64,000 nt of DNA from Ginsengibacter hankyongi (GCF_008710285.1 NZ_VYQF01000002.1:1-64000); one strand, 5' to 3'; counted from the first letter of the stretch, positions 42,809-53,014 are shown. The notes: generated by a model from the letters alone, not told the origin. Program-made: numbers and translations.

Positions 42809-45175
42809 TCAGGGTTCTTTTTGCTCAAAATAATTGATAAGATTATTTAATTGAGGATTTTGAATCAGCCGGTTATCAATGCGGCGCAATAAAGTGTCCG
42901 ACATAAACCAGTTCATAGCATAAGAAGGTTCTTTATTAAATCTTGTACGCAACGGATCCCGGCTCCATTCAGTTGAATCTTTATATAATGATATCCTGTC
43001 ATAAACAGCCTGGTGGCCGCCAAACCTATTGATGTCACTAACATAGTTAATAAGCCTCATATCATTCACGGTTGTTTGCATATCATACGCTCCTTCAATT
43101 GTAAGAATAGGGCTTAGTAAATCATTTTTAATAGGCGGAACTTTTACTATGCTACTCGAGTCTTCTTCGACAGGGCTGTTTACAATGTGTAACACGTTAA
43201 ATCGTAATTTTTTAATTTGCGTGTATAACGTGCCGTTACCCATGCTATCTTCTTTCTCAATATTCAAAATGCCTCTTATAGTTTCCTGGATTACGCCCGC
43301 TCCAGAATTATCGAAATAACCTCCATCAACAAAATAATTGTTGGCGATTCTTCCCGCAGGGCTTAAATAAGGAAACCTTGCGCCGAGAATTGCGCCCGAC
43401 GTAAGACTGATATCTTTGTTGTTACCTAGCAAATTCAATACATCAATCCTTTCATTAAAAATTCCTGAGTCAGGTTTGAGATTAGTAACTATACCAGGAT
43501 TCCCATCCTGCATTCTGGTGGTGTTTATAAAGAGTATCGGCAAATAAGTTCTGCCATCTTTTAAGGCAGGAAATTTCGATAGCGTATCATAAAATGGCAC
43601 TTCATAAGCACTGTCATTTTTGATATGAGAAGATTCTTCAAAAGACATTTCCAAAGCAGCAGCCCGGTCTTTAACAGCGCTTACATGAAATATATAGTTG
43701 AAAAAATCGGGACCAAGCATTCTTGCAAATGTGTAAGTAAAATAATCCTGTTTTAAAAAAGCTTTTGCCGATTTTGCATACAATGCATCAGTATGCAATT
43801 CTTTATTTCGTAACAAAGAGAAAAAGGTAGCCACTCCTACTCCACCGCCTGATGTTCCTGATACGCAAAAAACATGATCAGAAAATCTATTCGTTTTATC
43901 ATGAATTAACGATGCATCTTCCAGTCTTCCTAACACTCCGGCCGTCCAATAACCCGAACGTGAAGCGCCACCGTTAGACATTACAAAGTACATATCATAC
44001 TTCATTGAATCGGGCAGCGCAGAAATATTTCTATCGTGTAGCCATGCTGTTAAGTACGCTTTTAAATCAGGTCTCGATTCATAATTATTATTTGTTTGCA
44101 GGTCAATCGTACGCACATAATGCGTTTCACCAAAACCCAGGACAAACGCTAATATCAACAGAATAAAATGAAAGTTAACCTTAAACTTTACAGAGAAAGC
44201 GGTAACTATATTCCCGAATGCCAGTAATACTCCAAACGCCAGGATAATAAATGGAAAAGGCCCGATACTTCTTGCAAATGAAAGCCATATTATTGAAGCG
44301 ATGTATAATACTATACCGGATATCCCAATAAACAAAGACCACTTGAAATATCCTATTTCTTTTCGTGGAATACAGAAATAATCCATCAGTCTTTCCAACA
44401 TGTTTGGTTCTTTCTGCTTTTCTTTTTGAACAAGCATTACCTGCTCTGCTTTCCTTTCCATTCGCACCCTGCGAAGATTGATATATAAAATAAAAACAAC
44501 ATGAAATACAATCAATAAACCGAAAAGAGTAAGAATATAAATTGTATTAAACAGACTCGTAATTATAATAAGCGCTATCAATATAAACAGCAATACAAAA
44601 AATAATTTTCTGAATGATGATTTCATTGCCAGCTTATCGTTAACCCATTTATTTATATACCGGAGAACAATCAACAAAATAAAAAAGGAAATCCACGTCA
44701 CAGCAGAACTAATTGCATGCAATGCTGCAGGCGATTGAAGCAGCGCCAACTCGAGTACTAAAAAACAACTGTTGCCAATAATGCGGGGAAATTCATCAAG
44801 AAAATTTTTTCCAACCTCGAAAATGTTATAATGCGCTGCATATTCTTTTTCCGCTGTTTCTTCATTTGTTCTGGAGATTACTTTTATTTCATCTTTCTGT
44901 CTTGTCTTTTTTATATAAGAAACAATTCTTGCTGAATACCAGCTCACATAAGCCCAAAAACCAATAGCCACAAAAAATATAATACGGGTATAGTTTATTG
45001 AAAAGATCGTCTTCGATGTATTTTCAGTAAAGGCAACAATAATATCTTTGCCTTGCCCAAGCGTCCAGAAACAAAAAATGCCAAACAATAAAAATATAAT
45101 TCCGGGAAAGAAAAGCCAGATTGATTTTGATAACTGAGAAATAAATCTCAGTACACCAGATATAAACTGCTTCAT
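42809..45175 (-). CDS. Polytopic membrane protein with patatin-like phospholipase domain
   Basis: This 788-residue protein combines several membrane helices with a patatin-like acyl hydrolase. Residues 1-350 hold about eight or nine hydrophobic segments, for example GIIFLLFGIFCFW and ISFFILLIVLRYI. The second half has the oxyanion loop SNGGASRSGYW, the nucleophile elbow VSGTSGGGVGVAT and the catalytic-Asp motif YFVDGGYFDNSGAG. All patatin dyad elements are present. Members of this shape are uncommon and uncharacterised as far as I know. The role is probably in lipid remodelling at the membrane. Confidence 0.85.
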   Translation of the reverse strand: MKQFISGVLRFISQLSKSIWLFFPGIIFLLFGIFCFWTLGQGKDIIVAFTENTSKTIFSINYTRIIFFVAIGFWAYVSWYSARIVSYIKKTRQKDEIKVISRTNEETAEKEYAAHYNIFEVGKNFLDEFPRIIGNSCFLVLELALLQSPAALHAISSAVTWISFFILLIVLRYINKWVNDKLAMKSSFRKLFFVLLFILIALIIITSLFNTIYILTLFGLLIVFHVVFILYINLRRVRMERKAEQVMLVQKEKQKEPNMLERLMDYFCIPRKEIGYFKWSLFIGISGIVLYIASIIWLSFARSIGPFPFIILAFGVLLAFGNIVTAFSVKFKVNFHFILLILAFVLGFGETHYVRTIDLQTNNNYESRPDLKAYLTAWLHDRNISALPDSMKYDMYFVMSNGGASRSGYWTAGVLGRLEDASLIHDKTNRFSDHVFCVSGTSGGGVGVATFFSLLRNKELHTDALYAKSAKAFLKQDYFTYTFARMLGPDFFNYIFHVSAVKDRAAALEMSFEESSHIKNDSAYEVPFYDTLSKFPALKDGRTYLPILFINTTRMQDGNPGIVTNLKPDSGIFNERIDVLNLLGNNKDISLTSGAILGARFPYLSPAGRIANNYFVDGGYFDNSGAGVIQETIRGILNIEKEDSMGNGTLYTQIKKLRFNVLHIVNSPVEEDSSSIVKVPPIKNDLLSPILTIEGAYDMQTTVNDMRLINYVSDINRFGGHQAVYDRISLYKDSTEWSRDPLRTRFNKEPSYAMNWFMSDTLLRRIDNRLIQNPQLNNLINYFEQKEP

Positions 45176-45269
45176 AAAAAAAATTTAGGTGATCGGGGGT
45201 TGCTGCATATCGTAAGCCTAATTTAACTAAAGGTTTTTTCAAAAGCAACTCATCAAAATGCGCGAATAC

Positions 45270-47444
45270 TTAAAGCGTCCACCAATACGTAAATTTTAAT
45301 AAAATTTCTCTATTCCTGACTGCGAAGGGTACGTTTAAATAATTATCTGTATAAACGAGAAACAGGTCTGATGCAGGTTTATAACGCCATTGCAACCTTG
45401 CATTTACATTTGTGTTTTTAAGTTGTTCATTGTATTGAACATAAGTAGTAAAGAAAAGTTTGTTAGTCATTGTCAGGTCTATTTTTGGCCCAACAAGCCA
45501 AAAATTAGTATGCCCCCATGGTTCCGGCAACATTAATTGATTATAAGTTGCATATAAAGTAATGTTGAGCACAGGCTGAAAGCGATAGCCAAGGTTGCCA
45601 CTTGCTGTAATTTTTTTACCATCAGCATAGTATCCTCCATAACGAAAAGAATACCCATAAGTAAAAAGGCTTTGTGGCTTTGAAACAAAATCGGCGCCAA
45701 TAGTTTTCCACTTATGGATTGAAGCAAGTTGCAATGAATCTTTACCGCTATTTGTTGGATCAAAAGGAAAAAGCAATTGCACATAATCGTCTATCATTAC
45801 AGATGATAATGTTGCCTTAGTTCGAAAAGTAATTAAATAAGTCAGCAGGTCTTCATGATCTGTCTGATGAAATTTTGTATTAAAAAAATAAGTTGAAGTT
45901 AGCTGGGGGCCATGCGTTAATATGCTCCCTCCTTTAGGGAAAAAGTAATAAGCAATGTTTGGATTCAACTTTATATCACCTCTGCGTGGTACATAGCCAA
46001 CTTCTGCATTATAATTTTGACCAATCAATTCGTAACTACCATTAATGGTCCATCTCTTACCGGCATATTGTAAGTTACCCGCTAATAACATATCCTTTCC
46101 CTTTTTGCCCGGGCTAAAAGATTTTATGAGCATTTGCTTTCCTGTCCATGCATTATTGGGTGAAGCAAGATTATACTCCACTGCGATATTACGATTATAC
46201 TTAGAATAAAGCGGAAGTAAAGAATCTTTACCGGGATGATAACTAATAGATTGTTTATTAATGAACATTACATTAATATTTGACCGGGAAAAAACTTCTC
46301 TTTGCAAAGCAACTACAGCAAAATTTTGTTGCGGCAAACCGATTTCATCCTGCTTTGCAGTTTGCATATCCATAACGTTCATGCGCCAGTTACGATTGAG
46401 TTTACCACTTAATCTTCCTCCGAATTCAATTGGTATTCCTAAACCAATACGACGCGAAAAAAATGGTCGAATATCAGAATAGCCAAAGTTATTTGTCTGG
46501 TCACCATTTTCAAGAAAGAATGGCCTTCGCTCAGGAAAAAACAATTCATAACGATCCAGGTTGGTAACTTGTTTGTCTACCTCTACCTGGGAAAAATCAG
46601 GGTTTACCGTAAGATCAAGATTCAATGAAGAAGTAACAGCAACTTTTGCATCAAGCCCTATTTCATGTTTAAACTCTGCGGGTGAAGCTGGAATAAATTT
46701 CTTTGAATTTCCTGCTAAGACAAATGGGATTAGAGACACATTATTTTTTTGAACAGGTGGTGGTATACTCCAAATTAAAGAACCTGTATAAGCAAGAGCA
46801 GCTGTTGGAAACTGCCGTGGGACAGGTGCCCAGCTTGATTTTTCCGTTGTTTTTAAATCATTTCGACTAAAGTTTATCCCCCATTTGGAAACTCCCTTTT
46901 TATAACGGAGTGTTTTAAGGGGAATAGCAATTTCCAAAACCCATCTGTCGGCATGTTGCTTTACTTCTGACCTCCATTTGTTATCCCAATTTAAATCTAC
47001 AGAGCCGCCCTGGTACATTAATCCATCCCATTGAGCGCCGGCTGCGTTTGTGCCAAAAGCAAAACCGTTAGTCTGGTCATCAAACGGGTCAATGAACACA
47101 ATAAAATTGTCGTTTTTCTGAAAATCAAAATCCCTTCTTAATGATTCTACCATATCACGACCGGGTAAAGCTTTATAGCAGGTAGCTAAGAGATAAAGAT
47201 TATTTTTATCAAAAGTCATTTGCACCTCAGTCTTTACCCTTGCATGGCTTGTGTCCATTGGAAGTACCATATAAAAATCCCTGGCAACTTTTGCATATTT
47301 CCATACAGAATCATTTGCTATTCCATCAACATGAACCATTTCGGTAGTTGGGTAAATATCCAATGTATAGGAGCTGTTTTTTTTCTGTGCCATTGTGATG
47401 ACGCTTAACAGGCAAGCATAAACGAAGAGTAAATTTCTTTTCAA
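45270..47444 (-). CDS. DUF5916 outer membrane protein with CBM9-like N-terminus
   Basis: This 724-residue protein has a signal peptide (to about residue 19). An N-terminal domain resembles carbohydrate-binding family 9/DOMON sandwiches (residues about 28-215; VHVDGIANDSVWKYAKVARDF). The DUF5916 C-terminal part, starting near 240 with NVSLIPFVLAG, carries FPERRPFFLENGD and is predicted to form an outer membrane barrel, ending in ILLKFTYWWTL. Such proteins are common and uncharacterised in Bacteroidota. It stands divergent from the tRNA. Confidence 0.85.
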   Translation of the reverse strand: MKRNLLFVYACLLSVITMAQKKNSSYTLDIYPTTEMVHVDGIANDSVWKYAKVARDFYMVLPMDTSHARVKTEVQMTFDKNNLYLLATCYKALPGRDMVESLRRDFDFQKNDNFIVFIDPFDDQTNGFAFGTNAAGAQWDGLMYQGGSVDLNWDNKWRSEVKQHADRWVLEIAIPLKTLRYKKGVSKWGINFSRNDLKTTEKSSWAPVPRQFPTAALAYTGSLIWSIPPPVQKNNVSLIPFVLAGNSKKFIPASPAEFKHEIGLDAKVAVTSSLNLDLTVNPDFSQVEVDKQVTNLDRYELFFPERRPFFLENGDQTNNFGYSDIRPFFSRRIGLGIPIEFGGRLSGKLNRNWRMNVMDMQTAKQDEIGLPQQNFAVVALQREVFSRSNINVMFINKQSISYHPGKDSLLPLYSKYNRNIAVEYNLASPNNAWTGKQMLIKSFSPGKKGKDMLLAGNLQYAGKRWTINGSYELIGQNYNAEVGYVPRRGDIKLNPNIAYYFFPKGGSILTHGPQLTSTYFFNTKFHQTDHEDLLTYLITFRTKATLSSVMIDDYVQLLFPFDPTNSGKDSLQLASIHKWKTIGADFVSKPQSLFTYGYSFRYGGYYADGKKITASGNLGYRFQPVLNITLYATYNQLMLPEPWGHTNFWLVGPKIDLTMTNKLFFTTYVQYNEQLKNTNVNARLQWRYKPASDLFLVYTDNYLNVPFAVRNREILLKFTYWWTL

Positions 47445-47707
47445 TGTTGGTTTCTTTTAATAAACAAAAACTACCGGAAAAATATACATAAATAGAATCC
47501 ATAATCTTCACAGTATCGCAATAAATAAAAATAGTAGCGCAATTTTCTTTTGAAAATTCTCTATTTAAATTTCAAATTCATAATTCGGTTAATCCACACA
47601 AAAACTACTTTAAGTGCAAGAGTAGGAAATCCTGATGTCTTACAATACACTTTTCCCCTTTCACCAGCCACTTTGATTTAAATTTTTTAAAATTCCATTC
47701 GTCTCCT

Positions 47708-47715
47708 TATATTTG
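47708..47715 (+). promoter_or_regulatory. -7 promoter element of the tRNA-Val gene
   Basis: TATATTTG followed by C matches the Bacteroidota -7 consensus 16 bases before the tRNA 5' end. No -33 TTG is at the right distance. Confidence 0.55.
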
Positions 47716-47731
47716 CACTCCCAAAAATAAA

Positions 47732-47806
47732 GGGAGCATAGCTCAGTTGGTTTAGAGCATCTGCCTTACAAGCAGAGGGTCCGCGGTTCGAACCCGTGTG
47801 CTCCCA
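47732..47806 (+). tRNA. tRNA-Val (anticodon UAC)
   Basis: The 75-nt cloverleaf has acceptor GGGAGCA paired with TGCTCCC, a D-arm GCTC...GAGC, an anticodon stem TCTGC/GCAGA around the loop CTTACAA (anticodon TAC), and a T-arm with GGTTCGAACCC. CCA is not encoded. A terminator follows at 47813. Confidence 0.97.
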
Positions 47807-47812
47807 CAGTTA

Positions 47813-47834
47813 CCCCGTTTAAGCGGGGTTTTTT
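47813..47834 (+). terminator. Intrinsic terminator after tRNA-Val
   Basis: CCCCG pairs with CGGGG around a 6-base TTTAAG loop, followed by six T. It immediately follows the tRNA. Confidence 0.85.
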
Positions 47835-47884
47835 AATTCTCTTCACTTGAAAGTAGCGAGGAGACGGGTTTCAATTTATTTGAC

Positions 47885-49567
47885 ATGTTAAGGCCAAAAT
47901 TATTTGACACTTTAAAGACTTACAACCGCCATCAGTTTCAAAAAGATGCAATGGCCGGCTTAATTGTAGGAATTGTTGCCTTACCACTGGCTATTGCTTT
48001 TGCCATTGCATCAGGGGTCTCTCCCGAAAAAGGATTATACACAGCGATTATAGGAGGATTTATTATTTCTGTATTGGGCGGCAGCAAGGTGCAGATTGGC
48101 GGCCCAACAGGGGCTTTCATTGTTATCGTTTATGGTATCGTACAGCAATATGGAATTAATGGTTTAATCATTGCGACTTTTATTGCCGGCGTAATGCTAA
48201 TTATAATGGGGTTAGCAAGGCTGGGCGCCGTTATAAAATTTATTCCCCATCCATTAATTATCGGTTTTACAAGCGGAATTGCTTTGATTATTTTTTCATC
48301 AGAAATAAAAGACTTTTTTGGATTGAAAATGGGCGCCGTACCCTCAGATTTTCTTGAAAAATGGAAAAGCTATTTTGTCAACTTTCACTCGTTAAATATA
48401 TATACTGTTGCAATTGCTTGTGCAGCAGTTATCATTATTTTGCTATGGCCGAAAGTTACACATAAAGTTCCGGGTTCATTAATAGCCATACTTGTTACAA
48501 CTGCAGTTGTGCAATTATTTCATTTACCTGTAGAGTCTATTGGCAGCAGGTTTGGTGCTATCCCATCCTCATTGCCATTGCCTGTAATTCCTCACCTGGA
48601 TTTTGCTACGATAAAAAATCTGATAAGGCCTGCGTTTACAATTGCACTCCTGGGAGGCATAGAGTCATTATTAAGCGCCGTAGTTGCAGACGGAATGATT
48701 GGAGGTAATCACCGATCCAATATGGAATTAATTGCACAGGGAACGGCAAATATTTTCTCATCATTATTTGGCGGTATACCGGCAACAGGCGCCATAGCCC
48801 GCACGGCAACCAACGTAAAAAACGGCGGACGAACGCCTATCGCAGGAGTTATTCATGCAGTTACACTTTTGCTTATTCTGTTATTTTTTGGGAAATGGGC
48901 TTCTTTAATTCCCATGGCAACATTGGCCGCGATACTAGTTGTTATTGCTTATAATATGAGCGAATGGCGAAATTTTAAATCTGTATTGGAAGGATCCCGA
49001 AGTGATGTGGCAGTTTTGCTTACCAGCTTTTTGCTTACAGTAATTATCGATCTCACGATTGCTATCGAAATTGGGATGGTGCTCGCCGCATTTCTTTTTA
49101 TGCGCAAAATGATTCAGTTCAGCAACGTAAGCATTTTAACCAATCAAATTGACGACCATGCGGATGATCTTGATAAAGCGGCTATAAGTAATTTTGACGT
49201 TCCAAAAGATGTGGAAGTATTTGAAATAACCGGACCACTCTTTTTTGGCGCTGCGTATAAGTTCAAAGATTCTATTAAATTTATTGAGAAAACTCCGAAA
49301 GTTCTCATTATTCGCATGCGCCAGGTACCCATTATCGATGCCACTGGCATACACATATTAGCAGAAGTGTTTAAAGAGATTAGTAAAAGGGGTACAAAAA
49401 TTATTTTGTCAGGCATAAGCAGCGAACAGGTGATGGAGCAATTAAAAAAATCACGACTTGTATTTGCAATTGGCAAAGCGAATATTACTGACACGTTTGA
49501 GGAAGCCTTGAAACGCTGCCGTGTAATTTTGGATGATATGGATTCATTGAAGACTAAAGCACGCTAA
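47885..49567 (+). CDS. SulP-family inorganic anion transporter with STAS domain
   Basis: This 560-residue permease has the SulP core: [27 protein letters not shown], the [15 protein letters not shown] signature and about 12 membrane segments (20-420). A cytoplasmic STAS domain covers about 440-550 ([18 protein letters not shown] and [18 protein letters not shown], with DATG as the phosphosite-like loop). Transport of sulfate or bicarbonate is known for the family; no adjacent carbonic anhydrase or sulfate-assimilation gene lets me choose. The tRNA terminator precedes it, so it is separately transcribed. Confidence 0.93.
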   Translation: MLRPKLFDTLKTYNRHQFQKDAMAGLIVGIVALPLAIAFAIASGVSPEKGLYTAIIGGFIISVLGGSKVQIGGPTGAFIVIVYGIVQQYGINGLIIATFIAGVMLIIMGLARLGAVIKFIPHPLIIGFTSGIALIIFSSEIKDFFGLKMGAVPSDFLEKWKSYFVNFHSLNIYTVAIACAAVIIILLWPKVTHKVPGSLIAILVTTAVVQLFHLPVESIGSRFGAIPSSLPLPVIPHLDFATIKNLIRPAFTIALLGGIESLLSAVVADGMIGGNHRSNMELIAQGTANIFSSLFGGIPATGAIARTATNVKNGGRTPIAGVIHAVTLLLILLFFGKWASLIPMATLAAILVVIAYNMSEWRNFKSVLEGSRSDVAVLLTSFLLTVIIDLTIAIEIGMVLAAFLFMRKMIQFSNVSILTNQIDDHADDLDKAAISNFDVPKDVEVFEITGPLFFGAAYKFKDSIKFIEKTPKVLIIRMRQVPIIDATGIHILAEVFKEISKRGTKIILSGISSEQVMEQLKKSRLVFAIGKANITDTFEEALKRCRVILDDMDSLKTKAR

Positions 49568-49578
49568 GTGTAAATACG

Positions 49579-49613
49579 AAAGCCGCCCGTTATAACAAAC
49601 AGGCGGCTTTTTC
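49579..49613 (+). terminator. Intrinsic terminator of the SulP gene
   Basis: AGCCGCC (49581-49587) pairs with GGCGGCT (49602-49608), followed by T's. It is placed 12 bases after the stop. Confidence 0.88.
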
Positions 49614-49638
49614 TGAGGTGTTTTTAAAATAAGATCAA

Positions 49639-50475
49639 TTATTTATCATCTAATTTTTTCCTTGCTTCCGCTTCTTTCTTCTGTGCCTCTGCTTTCCTAA
49701 TTTCTATTTCTTTACTTATTGAGTCTCTCCTTTTTTGCTCAATTTGTTTTACAATCGAATCTATCCGGGCTTTTTCTACCTCATCTTTTGCTTTCTTTTC
49801 ATCTGAAAGCGTTTGCACCTGTGCCAATTTCTGTTTTAATGCATCATCAAGAATCATGGCAAAGTGATATCTTGTTATAGTGGTTTTTTTAGGCTTAAAA
49901 TTGCCGTAATTATAGCCTAAAGTAACTCTCAAAATATCATACAATTCATCCTGGTAAAAAGGCGCATTTGCATTTAACAATGCTGCCTTTGTAAAAGGTG
50001 CATTAATGCCCCAGTTTTCGAGTAAAGACTGTACAGCAACATAATACACACTGCCTGGTTTAAGGTCTTTCACCTGCGTTACACTTGTTATGTAGGCCTT
50101 ATTTCTATCATAAGTATTGATAAGCGAAGTATCGAGACCGGCATTATTTATTAGATCTTTTATGCGACCTAAAACGGAATTATAAGACACAACAAAATCT
50201 CCCCGTTTTAGATTTGCATTTCCTGAAAAAGAATTATCAGCGTACACCATTATAACATGATGATTTTCTATTAAATCTTTTAGAGAATTATAAGCTTCAT
50301 TATTTTCAAGTATATCTGTAACCTGGCTAATTGATTGAGGATTGCCAAATCCTTTTGCTATTTTTTGCGCATTGAGTTTTGCATTGGTTCGGCCACGGCT
50401 AATTTGAGCAGTTGAACTATTAAATAATAAGAAGAGTGTTGTAAGAAAAAGAAATGCTTTGAAGAAATGTCTCAT
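49639..50475 (-). CDS. Exported SLH-like protein with C-terminal coiled coil
   Basis: This 278-residue protein has a signal peptide (ending STAQ, about residue 23). Residues 40-215 carry repeats reminiscent of S-layer-homology motifs, such as KRGDFVVSYNSVLGRIKDLI, VQSLLENWGI and TITRYHFAMILDDALKQ. A charged helical tail (about 220-278, KQIEQKRRDSISKEIEIRKA) predicts a coiled coil. Function unknown; SLH-like domains often bind cell wall or lipoproteins. It stands convergent with the SulP gene. Confidence 0.6.
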   Translation of the reverse strand: MRHFFKAFLFLTTLFLLFNSSTAQISRGRTNAKLNAQKIAKGFGNPQSISQVTDILENNEAYNSLKDLIENHHVIMVYADNSFSGNANLKRGDFVVSYNSVLGRIKDLINNAGLDTSLINTYDRNKAYITSVTQVKDLKPGSVYYVAVQSLLENWGINAPFTKAALLNANAPFYQDELYDILRVTLGYNYGNFKPKKTTITRYHFAMILDDALKQKLAQVQTLSDEKKAKDEVEKARIDSIVKQIEQKRRDSISKEIEIRKAEAQKKEAEARKKLDDK

Positions 50476-50581
50476 ACAGTTTTAATGTTCTATAAATTAC
50501 CGGTGCTAAAAGAATTCTGTTTACGCACCCAAATTCAATGCCTGAATTAAAATTTTACCCTATCTGCAATGATTGGTAATA

Positions 50582-50611
50582 TTGATTTAAGCCCATAAAA
50601 TCGTAAATTTG
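50582..50611 (+). promoter_or_regulatory. Promoter of clpS
   Basis: TTG (50582-50584) and TAAATTTG (50604-50611), separated by 19 bases, match both Bacteroidota promoter elements at the usual spacing. The clpS ATG lies 15 bases downstream, so the leader is short. This is one of the two clearest bipartite promoters in the window. Confidence 0.7.
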
Positions 50612-50626
50612 CAGCAGATTTTTTAT

Positions 50627-50926
50627 ATGAATCAAACAAAAACACATATAGCGGAAGACTCTGATACGGAGCTTTTAATTGACAATGATAGTGGCTGCCA
50701 GCTTGTGGTTTGGAACGATGAGGTTAATAGCTTTGAATGGGTAATTGCAACGCTGGTAGAGGTATGCGGTCATTCAACCGAGCAAGCTGAACAGTGTGCT
50801 ATGATAATTCATACAAAAGGGAAATATGGAGTGAAAGATGGATCTTACGACTACCTGAAACCAATGTGCGATGCCATTACTGACCGGGGAATTGGCGCCA
50901 CGGTAGAGGAACTTTCCGAACATTAA
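50627..50926 (+). CDS. clpS: ATP-dependent Clp protease adaptor ClpS
   Basis: This 99-residue N-degron adaptor hands substrates to ClpAP/ClpCP-type proteases. The conserved LVVWNDEVNSFEWVIATLVEVCGHS segment includes the N-degron-binding Asn-Asp pair, and the following AEQCAMIIHTKGKYGV helix is family typical. I use ATG 50627 (MNQTKTHIAED); the longer frame uses a TTG that overlaps the promoter -7 element. It is followed 72 bases later by aat on the same strand. Confidence 0.93.
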   Translation: MNQTKTHIAEDSDTELLIDNDSGCQLVVWNDEVNSFEWVIATLVEVCGHSTEQAEQCAMIIHTKGKYGVKDGSYDYLKPMCDAITDRGIGATVEELSEH

Positions 50927-50998
50927 GTTTTCAAAGAAGATTCCTTTCTTTTTCCTAAGCAATCTTTATGATTGCAAGCTAAGTACAATTAATCTTTA

Positions 50999-51649
50999 AT
51001 GCCCGATTTTTTATTACGAAATTCGCCCTGCTTCCCGGATGTTGAATCTGCCGCTGAAGATGGCCTCCTGGCTTTTGGTGGGAATCTCGAATTAACTACT
51101 TTATTAAACGCTTACAAAAAAGGAATTTTTCCATGGTACAATCCTGATGAACCCATCTGCTGGTATTGTCCGGATCCGCGGTTTGTTTTATTTCCAGGGG
51201 AACTTAAAGTAAGCAAGAGCATGAAAACAATTATTAAGAAAAATGAATTTTCATTTTCCATTGATAAAGATTTTGCAGGAGTAATAAGAAATTGTCGAAT
51301 GGCTAAAAGGAAAATTGGTCCTGGCACATGGATTACTGATGAAATTGAAAAAGCATATACCACTCTCTTTGAAAAAGGATACGCCCACAGTGCAGAAGCA
51401 TGGCATAACGGAGAATTGGTTGGCGGTTTATATGGTGTGCAATTGGGCAAAGTTTTTTTCGGCGAAAGTATGTTTGCAAATAAAAGCAATGCAAGCAAAT
51501 TTGCCTTTATTATGTACGTTGACAACCTGGTAAAAAATGGCATCGCGTTAATTGATTGCCAGGTGTACACTCCGCACCTGGGAAGCCTCGGCGCTGAATT
51601 TATCAGGAGAAAAAAATTTACCGAACTCCTGAACAAATTAATTGTTTAA
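50999..51649 (+). CDS. aat: Leucyl/phenylalanyl-tRNA--protein transferase
   Basis: This 216-residue GNAT-fold enzyme adds Leu or Phe from tRNA to N-terminal basic residues, creating N-degrons for ClpS. Visible motifs are DGLLAFGGNLELTTLLNAYKKG, IFPWYNPDEPICWYCPDPR and GGLYGVQLGKVFFGESMF. DCQVYTPHLGSLGAE near the C-terminus is the family hallmark. Its 3' end overlaps the convergent nuclease gene by 12 bases. Sitting next to clpS marks a functional N-degron module. Confidence 0.95.
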   Translation: MPDFLLRNSPCFPDVESAAEDGLLAFGGNLELTTLLNAYKKGIFPWYNPDEPICWYCPDPRFVLFPGELKVSKSMKTIIKKNEFSFSIDKDFAGVIRNCRMAKRKIGPGTWITDEIEKAYTTLFEKGYAHSAEAWHNGELVGGLYGVQLGKVFFGESMFANKSNASKFAFIMYVDNLVKNGIALIDCQVYTPHLGSLGAEFIRRKKFTELLNKLIV

Positions 51650-53014
51650 AGAAATTTTTTTAGAAGGATATCTCGCAGCATGCTGATAAACTAATCCTCT
51701 TATATAATCGTTTTCAGCATAAGGTGTAAGGCGGAATTTAAGCTCTTCAATATTTTGAATGGTGATATCAGAAGGCAAATAACCCATTCCATAAAATCGT
51801 CCTTTCTCCATTAAAATACAACTTTGCTCCTGTTGCTGCAATCCAAAATCAATTAAAGCAAAACTTGGTAATTCGTTATTCAAATAGTCAATACAAGCGG
51901 CTACCCGTGTGTTATATTCTTCAACACTTTCTTTTTGTTCGCAAGCGCCTTTGCATTTTTTTTCAGCAAGTAACTGGCAGGATATATTTTCTGATTGCAG
52001 GAAACAAAGCTTCGGGCAAAGCTCAAATTGATGCATTAACTTTCGCAGTAAGTTATGGCCTTCCGTCAATAGGTTAAAAGTGTATAGTGGTTGTATATTC
52101 CTTTTCTTTTTTTCAATACACAATCTTATATAACCTTTCCGGTCTTCGAACGAATACAAGCCATACGCCTGCTCAAACCTTTTCTGGCTGCGATTTTGCT
52201 CCGGCCACAGTTTTTTTATTTCAATGCTTTCCAAAATAAAAGCCATCAATTCAGTTGCAGTTGTTTTATAGCTGATATTATAAATTTTCTTTAAAAATTC
52301 CTGCTTTTGCCTATTGGGTTTGTTATTAGAAAAATGGCTGTTTATTCTATTGGCCAGGCTTTTGGCTTTGCCGACATAAATAACCTTTCCTTTCTTATCA
52401 TGAAAATAATAAACGCCGGGTTGCTGAGGCAATTTCTTTATTGCCTGTGCAGAAATGTTGGGTGGCAAAAACTGTTCTTTGCTTTTAGTTTTAAGCATCG
52501 CTTGTACGTGTCCGTTAGTATCACATTTCAATAAATGATGAAATAGTTGCACAGTAGCTAAAGCATCTCCACTCGCACGGTGACGATCTTCAATTTCAAT
52601 ACCAAGATGTTTACATATTTTGCCCAACCCGTAACCGGGAGCACCAGGCAATATTTGTCTTCCGAGCCTTACCGTACAAAGCTTTTTACAATTCAATTCA
52701 TATCCTGACTGCGACAGGTGGTGTTTCACAAACGAATAATCGAAATTTACATTATGAGCGACAAAAATTTTATCGCTCAACATTTCAAACAATTCATCAG
52801 CAATACTGCTGAAAGGCCTTTCATATTCTACCATTTCATTAGTAATGCCGGTGAGGGCAGCCACATATTTTGGAATTGTGTAAACAGGATTTAGTAGAGT
52901 ATGAAACCGGTGTATAATTTTTTCGCCATCAGAAACAAATACCGCAATTTCGGTAATGCCGTTTGCTGCAGCATACCCTCCCGTTGTTTCAATATCTACT
53001 ATCGCGTATAACAA
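51638..53014 (-). CDS. DnaQ-like exonuclease fused to GIY-YIG nuclease domain
   Basis: This 458-residue protein has two nuclease domains. Residues about 1-165 form a DEDD exonuclease, with YAIVDIETTG, FVAHNVNFDYSFV and HRASGDALATVQLF. Residues about 195-275 form a GIY-YIG domain (GVYYFHDKKGKVIYVGKAKS, then the catalytic Arg/Glu region with LANRINSHF and ATELMAFILESIE). A UvrC-like cysteine segment follows (about 335-375, LCPKLCFLQSENISCQLL). No further HhH is seen. It may act like a UvrC or Cho homologue in repair. Start appears to be TTG at 53012-53014; no ATG is near. Confidence 0.87.
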   Translation of the reverse strand: MLYAIVDIETTGGYAAANGITEIAVFVSDGEKIIHRFHTLLNPVYTIPKYVAALTGITNEMVEYERPFSSIADELFEMLSDKIFVAHNVNFDYSFVKHHLSQSGYELNCKKLCTVRLGRQILPGAPGYGLGKICKHLGIEIEDRHRASGDALATVQLFHHLLKCDTNGHVQAMLKTKSKEQFLPPNISAQAIKKLPQQPGVYYFHDKKGKVIYVGKAKSLANRINSHFSNNKPNRQKQEFLKKIYNISYKTTATELMAFILESIEIKKLWPEQNRSQKRFEQAYGLYSFEDRKGYIRLCIEKKKRNIQPLYTFNLLTEGHNLLRKLMHQFELCPKLCFLQSENISCQLLAEKKCKGACEQKESVEEYNTRVAACIDYLNNELPSFALIDFGLQQQEQSCILMEKGRFYGMGYLPSDITIQNIEELKFRLTPYAENDYIRGLVYQHAARYPSKKISLNN

